A DNA stretch of 6,873 nucleotides, from assembly GCA_036567205.1 (NCBI GenBank), contig DATCVA010000089.1, positions 1 through 6,873 of the forward strand, in the 5' to 3' direction. This stretch comes from DATCVA01 sp036567205. Its GTDB lineage: Bacteria > Pseudomonadota > Gammaproteobacteria > Burkholderiales > Burkholderiaceae_B. Position numbers and translations under genes: made by a program. The notes beneath the pieces are model-generated. The model was not told the origin of the DNA, did no database searches, and saw only the letters and a list, made by a program, of their open reading frames with translations. Shown here in pieces: positions 1 to 5,360 of this stretch (position 1 is its first letter; every line of letters begins with the position of its first letter).

Positions 1-377
1 AAGGCGACAAGAGGCTGTACCATGGCCATGCGGATCGGCTGCACGACATAAGTGCTGCGCCTGGTGAGGTTGCGAAAGCTCCAGTCAGTCAACCCTTGCA
101 TCTTGCGTGCGCCGCGAACCCGACGATCAGCCGGTCCTTCCTTGGCTTGCCGCATCATCAGTGCCTCGACGGCATTGCCGATCGGTAAGGCAGGTTGCCC
201 AAGCTCTTCAGCGATTGAGACCGCCAGCACCGACCAAAGGATCGGCATCGGAAACCACATACCACCAAGTCCTGGAACAGCGCGGTCGTTGAAATGCCGG
301 ACTGCTGCGGCTAGCCCAAGATTTTGCTGTCTTCGCTGAGAAATTACCGTATCCGGTGCAAGTATTCCCCAGGACAT
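1..377 (-). CDS. Partial conserved-looking protein, function unknown (C-terminus beyond the left edge)
   Basis: An open frame on the minus strand starts at the ATG at 377-375 and stays open for 125 codons until the window ends, so the C-terminus is missing. The start is well supported: AGGA at 389-386 lies eight bases upstream. The product begins MSWGILAPDTVISQRRQQN. It continues with a small-residue and glycine-rich stretch (about residues 21-40, including HFNDRAVPGLGG), a hydrophobic stretch around residues 41-57 (too mixed to call a membrane segment), a helical AVEALMMR segment near 69-76, a basic stretch RRVRGARK near 85-92 and QPIRMAMVQPL near 113-123. The mix of invariant-looking Gly, Trp and Pro with amphipathic segments reads as a real folded protein. 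I do not recognise the family and assign no function. It lies downstream of, and on the same strand as, the FtsZ-like gene but is separated from it by 223 bases, so it may have its own promoter. Confidence 0.75.
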   Translation of the reverse strand, partial: MSWGILAPDTVISQRRQQNLGLAAAVRHFNDRAVPGLGGMWFPMPILWSVLAVSIAEELGQPALPIGNAVEALMMRQAKEGPADRRVRGARKMQGLTDWSFRNLTRRSTYVVQPIRMAMVQPLVA

Positions 378-385
378 TACATCGT

Positions 386-389
386 TCCT
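386..389 (-). promoter_or_regulatory. Ribosome binding site for the left-edge gene
   Basis: AGGA on the minus strand lies eight bases before the ATG at 377-375. It fixes the start of the partial gene, whose frame would otherwise be easy to miss because it has no stop inside the window. Confidence 0.6.
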
Positions 390-433
390 GTCTGCATGGT
401 GTTTGCGCCGAGGGATGCTTGCTCAAATTGCGA

Positions 434-479
434 CCAAGAGCGACTAAGTCTGTCCTCGTCATGGTTGTCGCTCTCTTGG
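434..479. repeat. Imperfect inverted repeat, long-armed hairpin candidate
   Basis: CCAAGAGCGAC (434-444) pairs with GTCGCTCTCTTGG (467-479) except for a two-base bulge, giving 11 pairs around a 22-base loop. In minus-strand RNA it would sit 45 or more bases upstream of the left-edge gene. It could be an attenuator, an operator or chance. No T run follows it on either strand, so it is not a standard terminator. Confidence 0.35.
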
Positions 480-493
480 GAACGCGAAAGCAT

Positions 494-536
494 ATGTATT
501 GTTCGCCATCTTGTTTGTGTGTCGAGGCCAATACAT
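494..536. repeat. Inverted repeat with 8-base arms
   Basis: ATGTATTG (494-501) and CAATACAT (529-536) are exact reverse complements separated by 27 bases. This may be a widely spaced operator pair or chance. It is AT-rich, with no other support. Confidence 0.25.
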
Positions 537-582
537 GTCAGTGCGGACGTCATACTTCAGTATCTCCAGTTTTGTAGCAGGT

Positions 583-592
583 TAGCATGCTA
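583..592. repeat. 10-base palindrome after the FtsZ-like gene
   Basis: TAGCATGCTA is a perfect palindrome lying 8 to 18 bases past the stop codon of the minus-strand gene at 601. It is short, without a T run, so a weak RNA end structure or a protein site is as likely as a terminator. Confidence 0.25.
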
Positions 593-600
593 TGTAACAT

Positions 601-1248
601 TTAATGTTTGATTGATATGGCCGGTTGAGTTGCACTTCGATCACACAGATTTCCCGCTCTTAACCCAGTCATTAAAATCCCCACCTGCACCTGGTCATGT
701 AATGCTTCATCGAATGCAACAAGCAATGCTGTCGGCATAGCTGAAGGCGTCTGTTCGTGAATAGCGTTTAGTGCAGATTTCATATTTTCGACAATGCTGC
801 TGTCGAGCGATAAAGTAATAATCACTAATGCTCCCTGAGCCGTTTCTATATCATGCTGCAAGCATGCTTGCAGAGCGGCGGATTGAGCGTCTGACCCGGT
901 CGCGCTTGCCCAGGCGGTTCGGCCGGAAATCCGAAATACCTCTTTCATTGAGCGGATGCTTGGCGCGATGGTGAATGGCTGTTCGAGCAGTTGGCATACG
1001 CTCATGGCCGCGACCTTGGGGATGGGTGAGCTTGTGGCAACCAAGGTCTCATGACCATCTTCGTTAATACTGAACAAACGTAGCAGCGCAGACAGCGCGG
1101 ATCTGTATGGTTTGATAGCACGTACAACATTTTTTTTTGTCATGAAGCATGATTCTTCTGTTATTTCGAGAACATGAAGAATCTTATGCACATTAGCGAC
1201 GTATTGTGTCGTACTAAACGGTGCTCTGAAATATGAAATAGGTTCCAT
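601..1248 (-). CDS. FtsZ C-terminal-domain-like protein lacking the GTP-binding domain
   Basis: The product has 215 residues if the ATG at 1248 is used. Residues about 82-195 resemble the C-terminal half of FtsZ in order. LLEQPFTIAPSIRSMKEVF (87-105) matches the region of helix 7, the T7 loop and helix 8. SGRTAWASATGSDAQSAAL (108-126) matches the FtsZ stretch G-A-M-G-x-G followed by the EAA helix. GALVIITLSLD (139-149) matches the FtsZ LVNIT strand, and FDEALHDQVQVGILMTG (179-195) matches FtsZ D-x-x-x-x-D-x-x-x-V-x-x-x-x-TG. The glycine-rich GTP-binding tubulin signature of the N-terminal half is absent, and the T7-loop acidic residues of FtsZ (NxDxxD) are replaced, so GTP hydrolysis is not expected. 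It might bind FtsZ or another tubulin-like partner (inference). The start is uncertain. The 1248 ATG has no clear Shine-Dalgarno, whereas Met36 (1143-1141) has AGAAGAA about nine bases upstream and would give 180 residues. It is transcribed divergently from the ATPase operon. Confidence 0.65.
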   Translation of the reverse strand: MEPISYFRAPFSTTQYVANVHKILHVLEITEESCFMTKKNVVRAIKPYRSALSALLRLFSINEDGHETLVATSSPIPKVAAMSVCQLLEQPFTIAPSIRSMKEVFRISGRTAWASATGSDAQSAALQACLQHDIETAQGALVIITLSLDSSIVENMKSALNAIHEQTPSAMPTALLVAFDEALHDQVQVGILMTGLRAGNLCDRSATQPAISIKH

Positions 1249-1259
1249 ATGTCAGCATA

Positions 1260-1287
1260 TTGAACAAAGAAACAGCCCTGCTTTTAT
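1260..1287 (+). promoter_or_regulatory. Candidate sigma-70 promoter for the ATPase operon
   Basis: TTGAAC (1260-1265, four of six consensus bases) and TTTTAT (1282-1287, four of six) are separated by 16 bases. Transcription would start around 1293-1295, about 50 bases before the ATG at 1346, inside the inverted repeat at 1288-1304. Both boxes are imperfect, so this is a candidate only. Confidence 0.35.
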
Positions 1288-1304
1288 GCGTCACAAAATG
1301 ACGC
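1288..1304. promoter_or_regulatory. Inverted repeat, possible operator between the divergent genes
   Basis: GCGTCA (1288-1293) and TGACGC (1299-1304) are exact reverse complements around a five-base CAAAA spacer. The site lies just after the candidate -10 box and upstream of the ATPase start, where a bound dimer would block transcription. The WYL regulator in the same operon is the obvious candidate ligand, by analogy with WYL regulators that bind inverted repeats upstream of defence operons. This is inference; the site could also form a small RNA hairpin in the leader. Confidence 0.45.
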
Positions 1305-1334
1305 TAATGCCTGGACAATGATCTCTGTGCTTAC

Positions 1335-1340
1335 AGGAGA
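1335..1340 (+). promoter_or_regulatory. Strong ribosome binding site for the ATPase gene
   Basis: AGGAGA lies five bases before the ATG at 1346. It is the best Shine-Dalgarno in the window and fixes the start of the first gene of the operon. Confidence 0.7.
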
Positions 1341-1345
1341 TCAAG

Positions 1346-3442
1346 ATGAGCCGTTTGAGAAAGTTTCGGGCTGATAAGGCCGTGTTTGCTGAGCCTTTAG
1401 AGATTGTCCGTGTATGGGCATTGCGGGCCTTGATGGAACTGAATGGCCATCGCGAATTCGTGATGAGCACATGTTTTTCCAGCGATGCATTAGCCAACTA
1501 TCTTGGATTAGGTGACTGGGTTGAGGACGCTGACGGCAGCTTCGATCGCAAGGCTATACGCCAGGAGCTTCAGCGGCTGCATCGGGCAGTAGAGGCCGAT
1601 GCAAACAGCCAAACGATACCGGCGCCTTTATCCGAAAATGTTCAGCGCTTGGCGAGCCGGTGTGGTTTGTCGGATACGGATTGCCGCATACTGGAATTTA
1701 TGATTCTTATCCATAACGAGCGCCTGCTTGGCGAGGCGGTTGATTCATTGGGCCGCGTTATGACTCGAGATCTGCCTTTAGTCCTGTCGGTATTGTTGAG
1801 GCTGCCGGTTCAGGCGCTGAAAGATGCCTTGCGCAGCATAAGTCCATTAGCCCAATCGGGTCTGGTCAAAGTTGATCATGGATCGTTGGATCTGACAGGA
1901 AAGCTGGAACTTATCTCTGACGACTTTGCTGACCGGATGTGTGCCAGTGAAACGGAACCCATTACGCTTTTCCGCGATATGGTTATACCCACTCCACCGG
2001 CTGAGCTGGGTATTGATGATTACACGCACATAGCGCCTTCGTTGGCGGTGCTGTTGCCGTATCTACGGCACGCGCTAGGAGCCCGCAAAAAAGGGGTGAA
2101 CGTGATGGTGTATGGAGTCCCCGGCACCGGAAAAAGCCAATTGGCAAGAACGTTGGCCGGGGAGCTTGAGTGCCAGCTTTACGAGGTGACCAGCGAGAAT
2201 GAGGAAGGCGAGCCGATCAATGGCGAGCGCCGCCTGCGTGCCTATCGGATTACGCAGAATTTCTTTGGGCAGCAGCGAGCATTGATCGTGTTCGACGAAT
2301 CGGAAGATGTATTCGCTGATGGTGACTCCAGGCTGGACCGGAAAAGCACCGCCCAAAGTCGTAAGGCATGGATGAACCGCATGCTTGAGGGCAACCAGGT
2401 GCCGACAATCTGGATATCCAATCATGTTGATTGCTTGGATCCCGCCTACACACGCCGGTTTGATATGGTGCTGGAGCTGCCTATTCCACCCAAGGCGCAA
2501 CGTCAACGGATTATTCAGCAATCTGTAGGCGGGCTTCTGGATACGGCAATGGTTAAGCGCCTGGCTGGATTAGAGACGCTGGCACCTGCGGTGGTGGCAC
2601 GCGCAGTCGAGGTGGTGCATCCGATCCGGGCTCAGTTGGGCCAACAGACGGTAGCCAGTGCTGTCGAGTTATTGGTAAATGCGACGCTAGAAGTGCAGGG
2701 GCATGCGGCCATACCCAGCAAAAGCGATCCGAACAATCTGCCAGAAACCTATGACCCCGCTTTCATTTGTGCGGATGTGGATCTGTCGCTGATTCCTGAA
2801 GGGTTGGCGCGCACTGGGGCGGGGCGCTTATGCTTGTATGGGCCACCGGGCACAGGCAAGACCGCTTACGGGCGCTGGCTGGCCGATCAACTGGGTAAGC
2901 CATTGCTGGTCAAACGCGGGTCGGATTTGATCTCGATGTGGGTGGGCGGCACTGAAAAAAATATTGCTCGGGCCTTTAAGGATGCAGCCAGTGAGGATGC
3001 GGTTCTGCTGATTGATGAAGTCGATAGCTTTCTTCAGGATAGGCGCGGTGCTCAGCGTAGCTGGGAAGTTACTGGTGTCAATGAAATGCTGACGCAAATG
3101 GAATCCTTCGATGGTGTGTTTGTGGCGTCAACCAACCTAATGGATAACCTCGATCAAGCAGCATTGCGGCGTTTTGACCTAAAGGTCAAGTTTGGTTTTC
3201 TACGTGCTGAACAAGCGTTGGCGCTGTTCACCAGATATTGTGAAGCACTGGGGATTGCGGTGGCGGGTGCCGCAGTCAGGCGTGAACTTGGTTGTCTGGG
3301 CAAGCTTACGCCAGGGGATTTTGCAGCGGTCGCACGCCAGCACCGGTTCCGGCCCTTGGCTACGGCAGACGCTATGGTCGCGGCGCTAAGGGCCGAGTGC
3401 GAGGTGAAGGAGGGTAGCTTTGGGCAGATAGGGTTTCTGTGA
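1346..3442 (+). CDS. Double AAA+ ATPase (Cdc48/Vps4/SpoVK-like family)
   Basis: A 698-residue cytoplasmic protein. Residues 1-220 match nothing I recognise and are probably a helical adaptor or substrate-binding region. The first AAA module has Walker A GVPGTGKS (257-264), Walker B ALIVFDE (312-318, D317 and E318), sensor-1 Asn359 in ISNH and an arginine-finger pair R370-R371. The second has Walker A GPPGTGKT (499-506), Walker B VLLIDE (553-558), sensor-1 Asn597 in STN and arginines R608-R609. Only the second module shows a typical pore-loop motif (WVG, 532-534, in the setting MWVGGTEKNIARAF). The first has no aromatic pore-loop residue at the matching place. Both modules look able to bind and hydrolyse ATP. 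Proteins of this family remodel or unfold proteins or complexes as hexamers; the substrate is unknown. The start is fixed by AGGAGA at 1335-1340. It leads a likely operon with the Sir2, WYL and DUF2779 genes, the Sir2 gene starting 58 bases after its stop. No transmembrane segments are evident. Confidence 0.92.
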   Translation: MSRLRKFRADKAVFAEPLEIVRVWALRALMELNGHREFVMSTCFSSDALANYLGLGDWVEDADGSFDRKAIRQELQRLHRAVEADANSQTIPAPLSENVQRLASRCGLSDTDCRILEFMILIHNERLLGEAVDSLGRVMTRDLPLVLSVLLRLPVQALKDALRSISPLAQSGLVKVDHGSLDLTGKLELISDDFADRMCASETEPITLFRDMVIPTPPAELGIDDYTHIAPSLAVLLPYLRHALGARKKGVNVMVYGVPGTGKSQLARTLAGELECQLYEVTSENEEGEPINGERRLRAYRITQNFFGQQRALIVFDESEDVFADGDSRLDRKSTAQSRKAWMNRMLEGNQVPTIWISNHVDCLDPAYTRRFDMVLELPIPPKAQRQRIIQQSVGGLLDTAMVKRLAGLETLAPAVVARAVEVVHPIRAQLGQQTVASAVELLVNATLEVQGHAAIPSKSDPNNLPETYDPAFICADVDLSLIPEGLARTGAGRLCLYGPPGTGKTAYGRWLADQLGKPLLVKRGSDLISMWVGGTEKNIARAFKDAASEDAVLLIDEVDSFLQDRRGAQRSWEVTGVNEMLTQMESFDGVFVASTNLMDNLDQAALRRFDLKVKFGFLRAEQALALFTRYCEALGIAVAGAAVRRELGCLGKLTPGDFAAVARQHRFRPLATADAMVAALRAECEVKEGSFGQIGFL

Positions 3443-3452
3443 TGCACAGAAA
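3434..3452 (+). repeat. Hairpin overlapping the ATPase stop codon
   Basis: TTTCTGTG (3434-3441) and CACAGAAA (3445-3452) form a perfect eight-pair stem with a three-base ATG loop, and the TGA stop (3440-3442) lies inside it. No T run follows, so it is unlikely to be an intrinsic terminator. It may adjust mRNA processing or coupling between the ATPase and Sir2 genes. The word CTGTGATG also recurs at 3437 and 3453. Confidence 0.45.
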
Positions 3453-3500
3453 CTGTGATGGGCCAAGGGCTATCGGTACAAGGTTTGATGGGGTTTCAAT

Positions 3501-4337
3501 ATGACAACACAGTATGAGTTTATCAAAGCGGCGCAGTTGATCAGTCATGCCGATGGCCTGATTATTGCGGCCGGGGCGGGAATGGGTGTGGATTCCGGCC
3601 TGCCTGATTTCCGGGGTAACGCAGGGTTCTGGCAACATTACCCAGCGCTGCAGAAGTCGGGGATTGATTTTCAGGATATGGCCTCGCCATCGCATTTTTG
3701 GTCTTCGCCATGCCTTGCTTGGGGTTTCTATGGCCACAGGTTGGCCATGTACCGTCAAACACAGCCCCATGCCGGCTTTCAGATATTGAAGCGCATTGCA
3801 TCCAGGCTGCCCCATGACGCTTTCGTCTATACCAGTAATGTCGATGGGCAATTCCAGAAGGCCGGGTTTGCCGAGGATCAGATTCATGAGTGCCACGGCT
3901 CACTTCACTACCTCCAGTGCATCGATGCATGCCGTCGGCAGATCTGGTCGGCGCAGGAGTTTATGCCGGTTGTGGACAACGACATGTGCCAGCTTGTCAA
4001 TGATCCGCCAGCTTGCCCAGCATGCGGGCTGGTGGCGCGCCCAAATGTGCTGATGTTCAACGATATGGGCTGGGTTTCCAGGCGTTCTGATGGGCAGCGT
4101 GACAAGCTGTATACCTGGCTGCAGAAGGTGTCGAGTCCCGTTGTCATCGAGTTGGGAGCCGGTACGGCTATTGCGACCGTAAGAAGCTTTGCTGAACGGC
4201 AACGCGGTCCTTTGATACGCATCAACATGCGCGACGCCCATCTGCGGGGCTCTTCGCAGCATGTGTCCTTGCAAATGGGGGCATTGCAGGCGTTGGAAGG
4301 TATTTATGAAGCGCTGCTTGACCAGGCATTCTTCTAA
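3501..4337 (+). CDS. Sir2-family NAD+-dependent protein deacylase (sirtuin)
   Basis: A 278-residue stand-alone sirtuin, of usual length. The NAD-binding motif GAGMGVDSGLPDFRG is at 25-39. TSNVDGQ (111-117) corresponds to the family TQNID motif with the ribose-binding Asn113 and Asp115. The catalytic His132 lies in ECHGS. A zinc ribbon is seen as C140-x3-C144 and C172-x2-C175. RPNVLMFND (180-188) matches the family RPxVVxFGE, and GAGT (219-222) with LIRIN (238-242) completes the NAD pocket. Family members transfer acyl groups from lysine to NAD+, releasing nicotinamide; some Sir2 domains in defence systems instead degrade NAD+. The intact zinc ribbon favours deacylation, but the substrate is unknown and NADase activity cannot be excluded. 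Translation starts at ATG 3501 behind a weak TGGGG about seven bases upstream. It lies between the ATPase and the WYL regulator, so it may act on the ATPase or its target (inference). No membrane or signal segment is seen. Confidence 0.9.
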   Translation: MTTQYEFIKAAQLISHADGLIIAAGAGMGVDSGLPDFRGNAGFWQHYPALQKSGIDFQDMASPSHFWSSPCLAWGFYGHRLAMYRQTQPHAGFQILKRIASRLPHDAFVYTSNVDGQFQKAGFAEDQIHECHGSLHYLQCIDACRRQIWSAQEFMPVVDNDMCQLVNDPPACPACGLVARPNVLMFNDMGWVSRRSDGQRDKLYTWLQKVSSPVVIELGAGTAIATVRSFAERQRGPLIRINMRDAHLRGSSQHVSLQMGALQALEGIYEALLDQAFF

Positions 4338-4388
4338 GCTACCATGTAACTTAATTTAACGAAGCAAACAAAATACCTAGAGCAAAGC
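4338..4388 (+). other. AT-rich spacer between the Sir2 and WYL genes
   Basis: This 51-base gap is clearly more AT-rich than the flanking genes (for example TAACTTAATTTAACG at 4347-4361). A TTGACC box sits at 4318-4323, but no -10 box lies at the right distance, so I cannot support a promoter. It may allow separate expression of the WYL and nuclease genes. Confidence 0.3.
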
Positions 4389-5354
4389 ATGGCACCACGC
4401 CCCAATAACTTGGACACAGTCAAACTGACGCTGGAAATTTTGAAACGTATTCCGCGAAACAGGGTCATCTCTGCGGCGCAATTGCATGAGCAATTATTGG
4501 CCGCAGGTATCGATCGCAGTCGGCGCACTATAGAACGCCAGTTGGAGTCGCTGATCGACCAGTTTGATATTGAGTGCAACAACCGAAGTAAGCCCTATGG
4601 GTATCGCTGGAAGTCACATTCCAAGGGCTTGTCGTTGCCAACACTGACCGAGCAAGAGTCCTTGTTGCTAGCGTTGGCGCAGCACTACTTGCAGAACCTG
4701 CTGCCTGCGTCCGTCATGAAGTCGATGGATGGCTTTTTTCAGCAGGCGCGCAGCAATCTTGATCCCCACGCCAATACAAAGCCAGAAAGCGAATGGCTGG
4801 CCAAGGTGCGCGTGGTCAATGAAAGCCAGCCGCTGCTGCCGCCCGCCATAGACGCCGACGTGTTCGAAGCCGTCAGCACCGCGTTGTATCAAAACCGTTG
4901 GCTGACGGTGGACTACAAGAATGCAGCCGGCAAGCGGGCCGAGCGCAATGTGATGCCGCTGGGGCTGGCCCAACAGGGACCGCGCCTGTATTTGGTCTGC
5001 CGTTATGAAGGGTTCGACAACGAACGCAGCCTGGCTATTCATCGCATCAAACGTGCCACGGTGTCGGGCATCAGCTTCAAGCGCCCGACAGAGTTCAGCC
5101 TGCAAAAATACGATGATGATGGGCGCTTTGGGTTTGGAGAAGGACAGTACATCAAGCTGTCTTTTTGCATTGCCAAGCCAGCCGGCCAACATTTGCTAGA
5201 GACCTTATTGGCAAAAGACCAGGGAGTGGTTGAGCGTGACGATCATTACGTTATCACGGCAACCGTTATTGACTCGGCGCGGTTGGATTGGTGGCTCAAT
5301 GGGTTTGGCGAGCAGGTCTGGGATGTGAAAAAAATCCGTAAACAAGCTGGGTAA
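4389..5354 (+). CDS. WYL-domain transcriptional regulator (HTH-WYL-WCX)
   Basis: A 321-residue protein with a winged helix-turn-helix at about 10-75 (helices around SAAQLHEQLLAAG and SRRTIERQLESLI, then a wing ending GYRW). A helical linker follows (85-125), then a WYL domain at about 155-228 (core NVMPLGLAQQGPRLYLVCRYEG and the basic IHRIKRA) and a WCX-like C-terminal domain (253-318). The W-Y-L signature itself reads Leu200-Tyr201-Leu202. WYL regulators sense nucleic acid or nucleotide ligands and act as dimers; BrxR and CapW have this layout and repress phage-defence operons. By context it probably controls the operon it sits in, perhaps through the inverted repeat at 1288-1304 (inference). 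The start at 4389 has only a weak purine-rich AGAGCAAAG upstream. The nuclease gene follows after six bases, so the two are probably translationally coupled. Confidence 0.9.
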   Translation: MAPRPNNLDTVKLTLEILKRIPRNRVISAAQLHEQLLAAGIDRSRRTIERQLESLIDQFDIECNNRSKPYGYRWKSHSKGLSLPTLTEQESLLLALAQHYLQNLLPASVMKSMDGFFQQARSNLDPHANTKPESEWLAKVRVVNESQPLLPPAIDADVFEAVSTALYQNRWLTVDYKNAAGKRAERNVMPLGLAQQGPRLYLVCRYEGFDNERSLAIHRIKRATVSGISFKRPTEFSLQKYDDDGRFGFGEGQYIKLSFCIAKPAGQHLLETLLAKDQGVVERDDHYVITATVIDSARLDWWLNGFGEQVWDVKKIRKQAG

Positions 5355-5357
5355 GGG
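5353..5357 (+). promoter_or_regulatory. Ribosome binding site of the nuclease gene, overlapping the WYL stop
   Basis: AAGGG overlaps the TAA of the WYL gene (5352-5354). It is three bases from ATG 5361 and six from GTG 5364, so GTG may be the real start. The overlap implies translational coupling. Confidence 0.45.
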
Positions 5358-5360
5358 CAA

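Larger units (their letters stand above)
378..600. other. Non-coding stretch between two minus-strand genes
   Basis: No convincing gene is seen in these 223 bases. Open frames that cross it on either strand run out of frame into the neighbouring genes and lack good ribosome binding sites. It is the likely 5' regulatory region of the left-edge gene and the 3' region of the FtsZ-like gene. It holds an imperfect inverted repeat at 434-479, a second one with 8-base arms at 494-501 and 529-536, and a 10-base palindrome at 583-592. I found no clear sigma-70 promoter on the minus strand and no GC-rich hairpin followed by a T run. Confidence 0.55.

Noticed and set aside
1..377. Left-edge gene as a transposase or integrase fragment
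   Set aside because: No DDE, tyrosine or serine recombinase motif is visible, and no terminal inverted repeats flank it.
208..531. Minus-strand 107-codon open frame with a TTG start
   Set aside because: Its second half is out of frame with the better-supported gene starting at 377, and it has no convincing ribosome binding site or recognisable protein pattern.
52..611. Plus-strand open frames of 61-95 codons
   Set aside because: They lie opposite the left-edge minus-strand gene and the non-coding stretch, with low-complexity Arg/Ser/Cys-rich products typical of antisense frames.
2075..2521. Minus-strand 148-codon open frame inside the ATPase gene
   Set aside because: It is antisense to Walker A and Walker B coding sequence of a clear AAA+ protein; its product has no recognisable motif.
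3434..3452. Intrinsic terminator after the ATPase gene
   Set aside because: The stem is only moderately GC-rich and is not followed by a T run; the next gene starts 58 bases on, on the same strand.
3372..3896. Minus-strand 174-codon open frame across the Sir2 gene start
   Set aside because: It overlaps the NAD-binding coding region of a complete sirtuin on the other strand and has no family features.
4318..4350. Promoter for the WYL gene
   Set aside because: TTGACC is a good -35 box, but no acceptable -10 box falls at 16-18 bases; the best match (TGTAAC) is 21 bases away.
4668..5192. Minus-strand 174-codon open frame inside the WYL gene
   Set aside because: Shadow of the WYL coding sequence, with no ribosome binding site or motif of its own.
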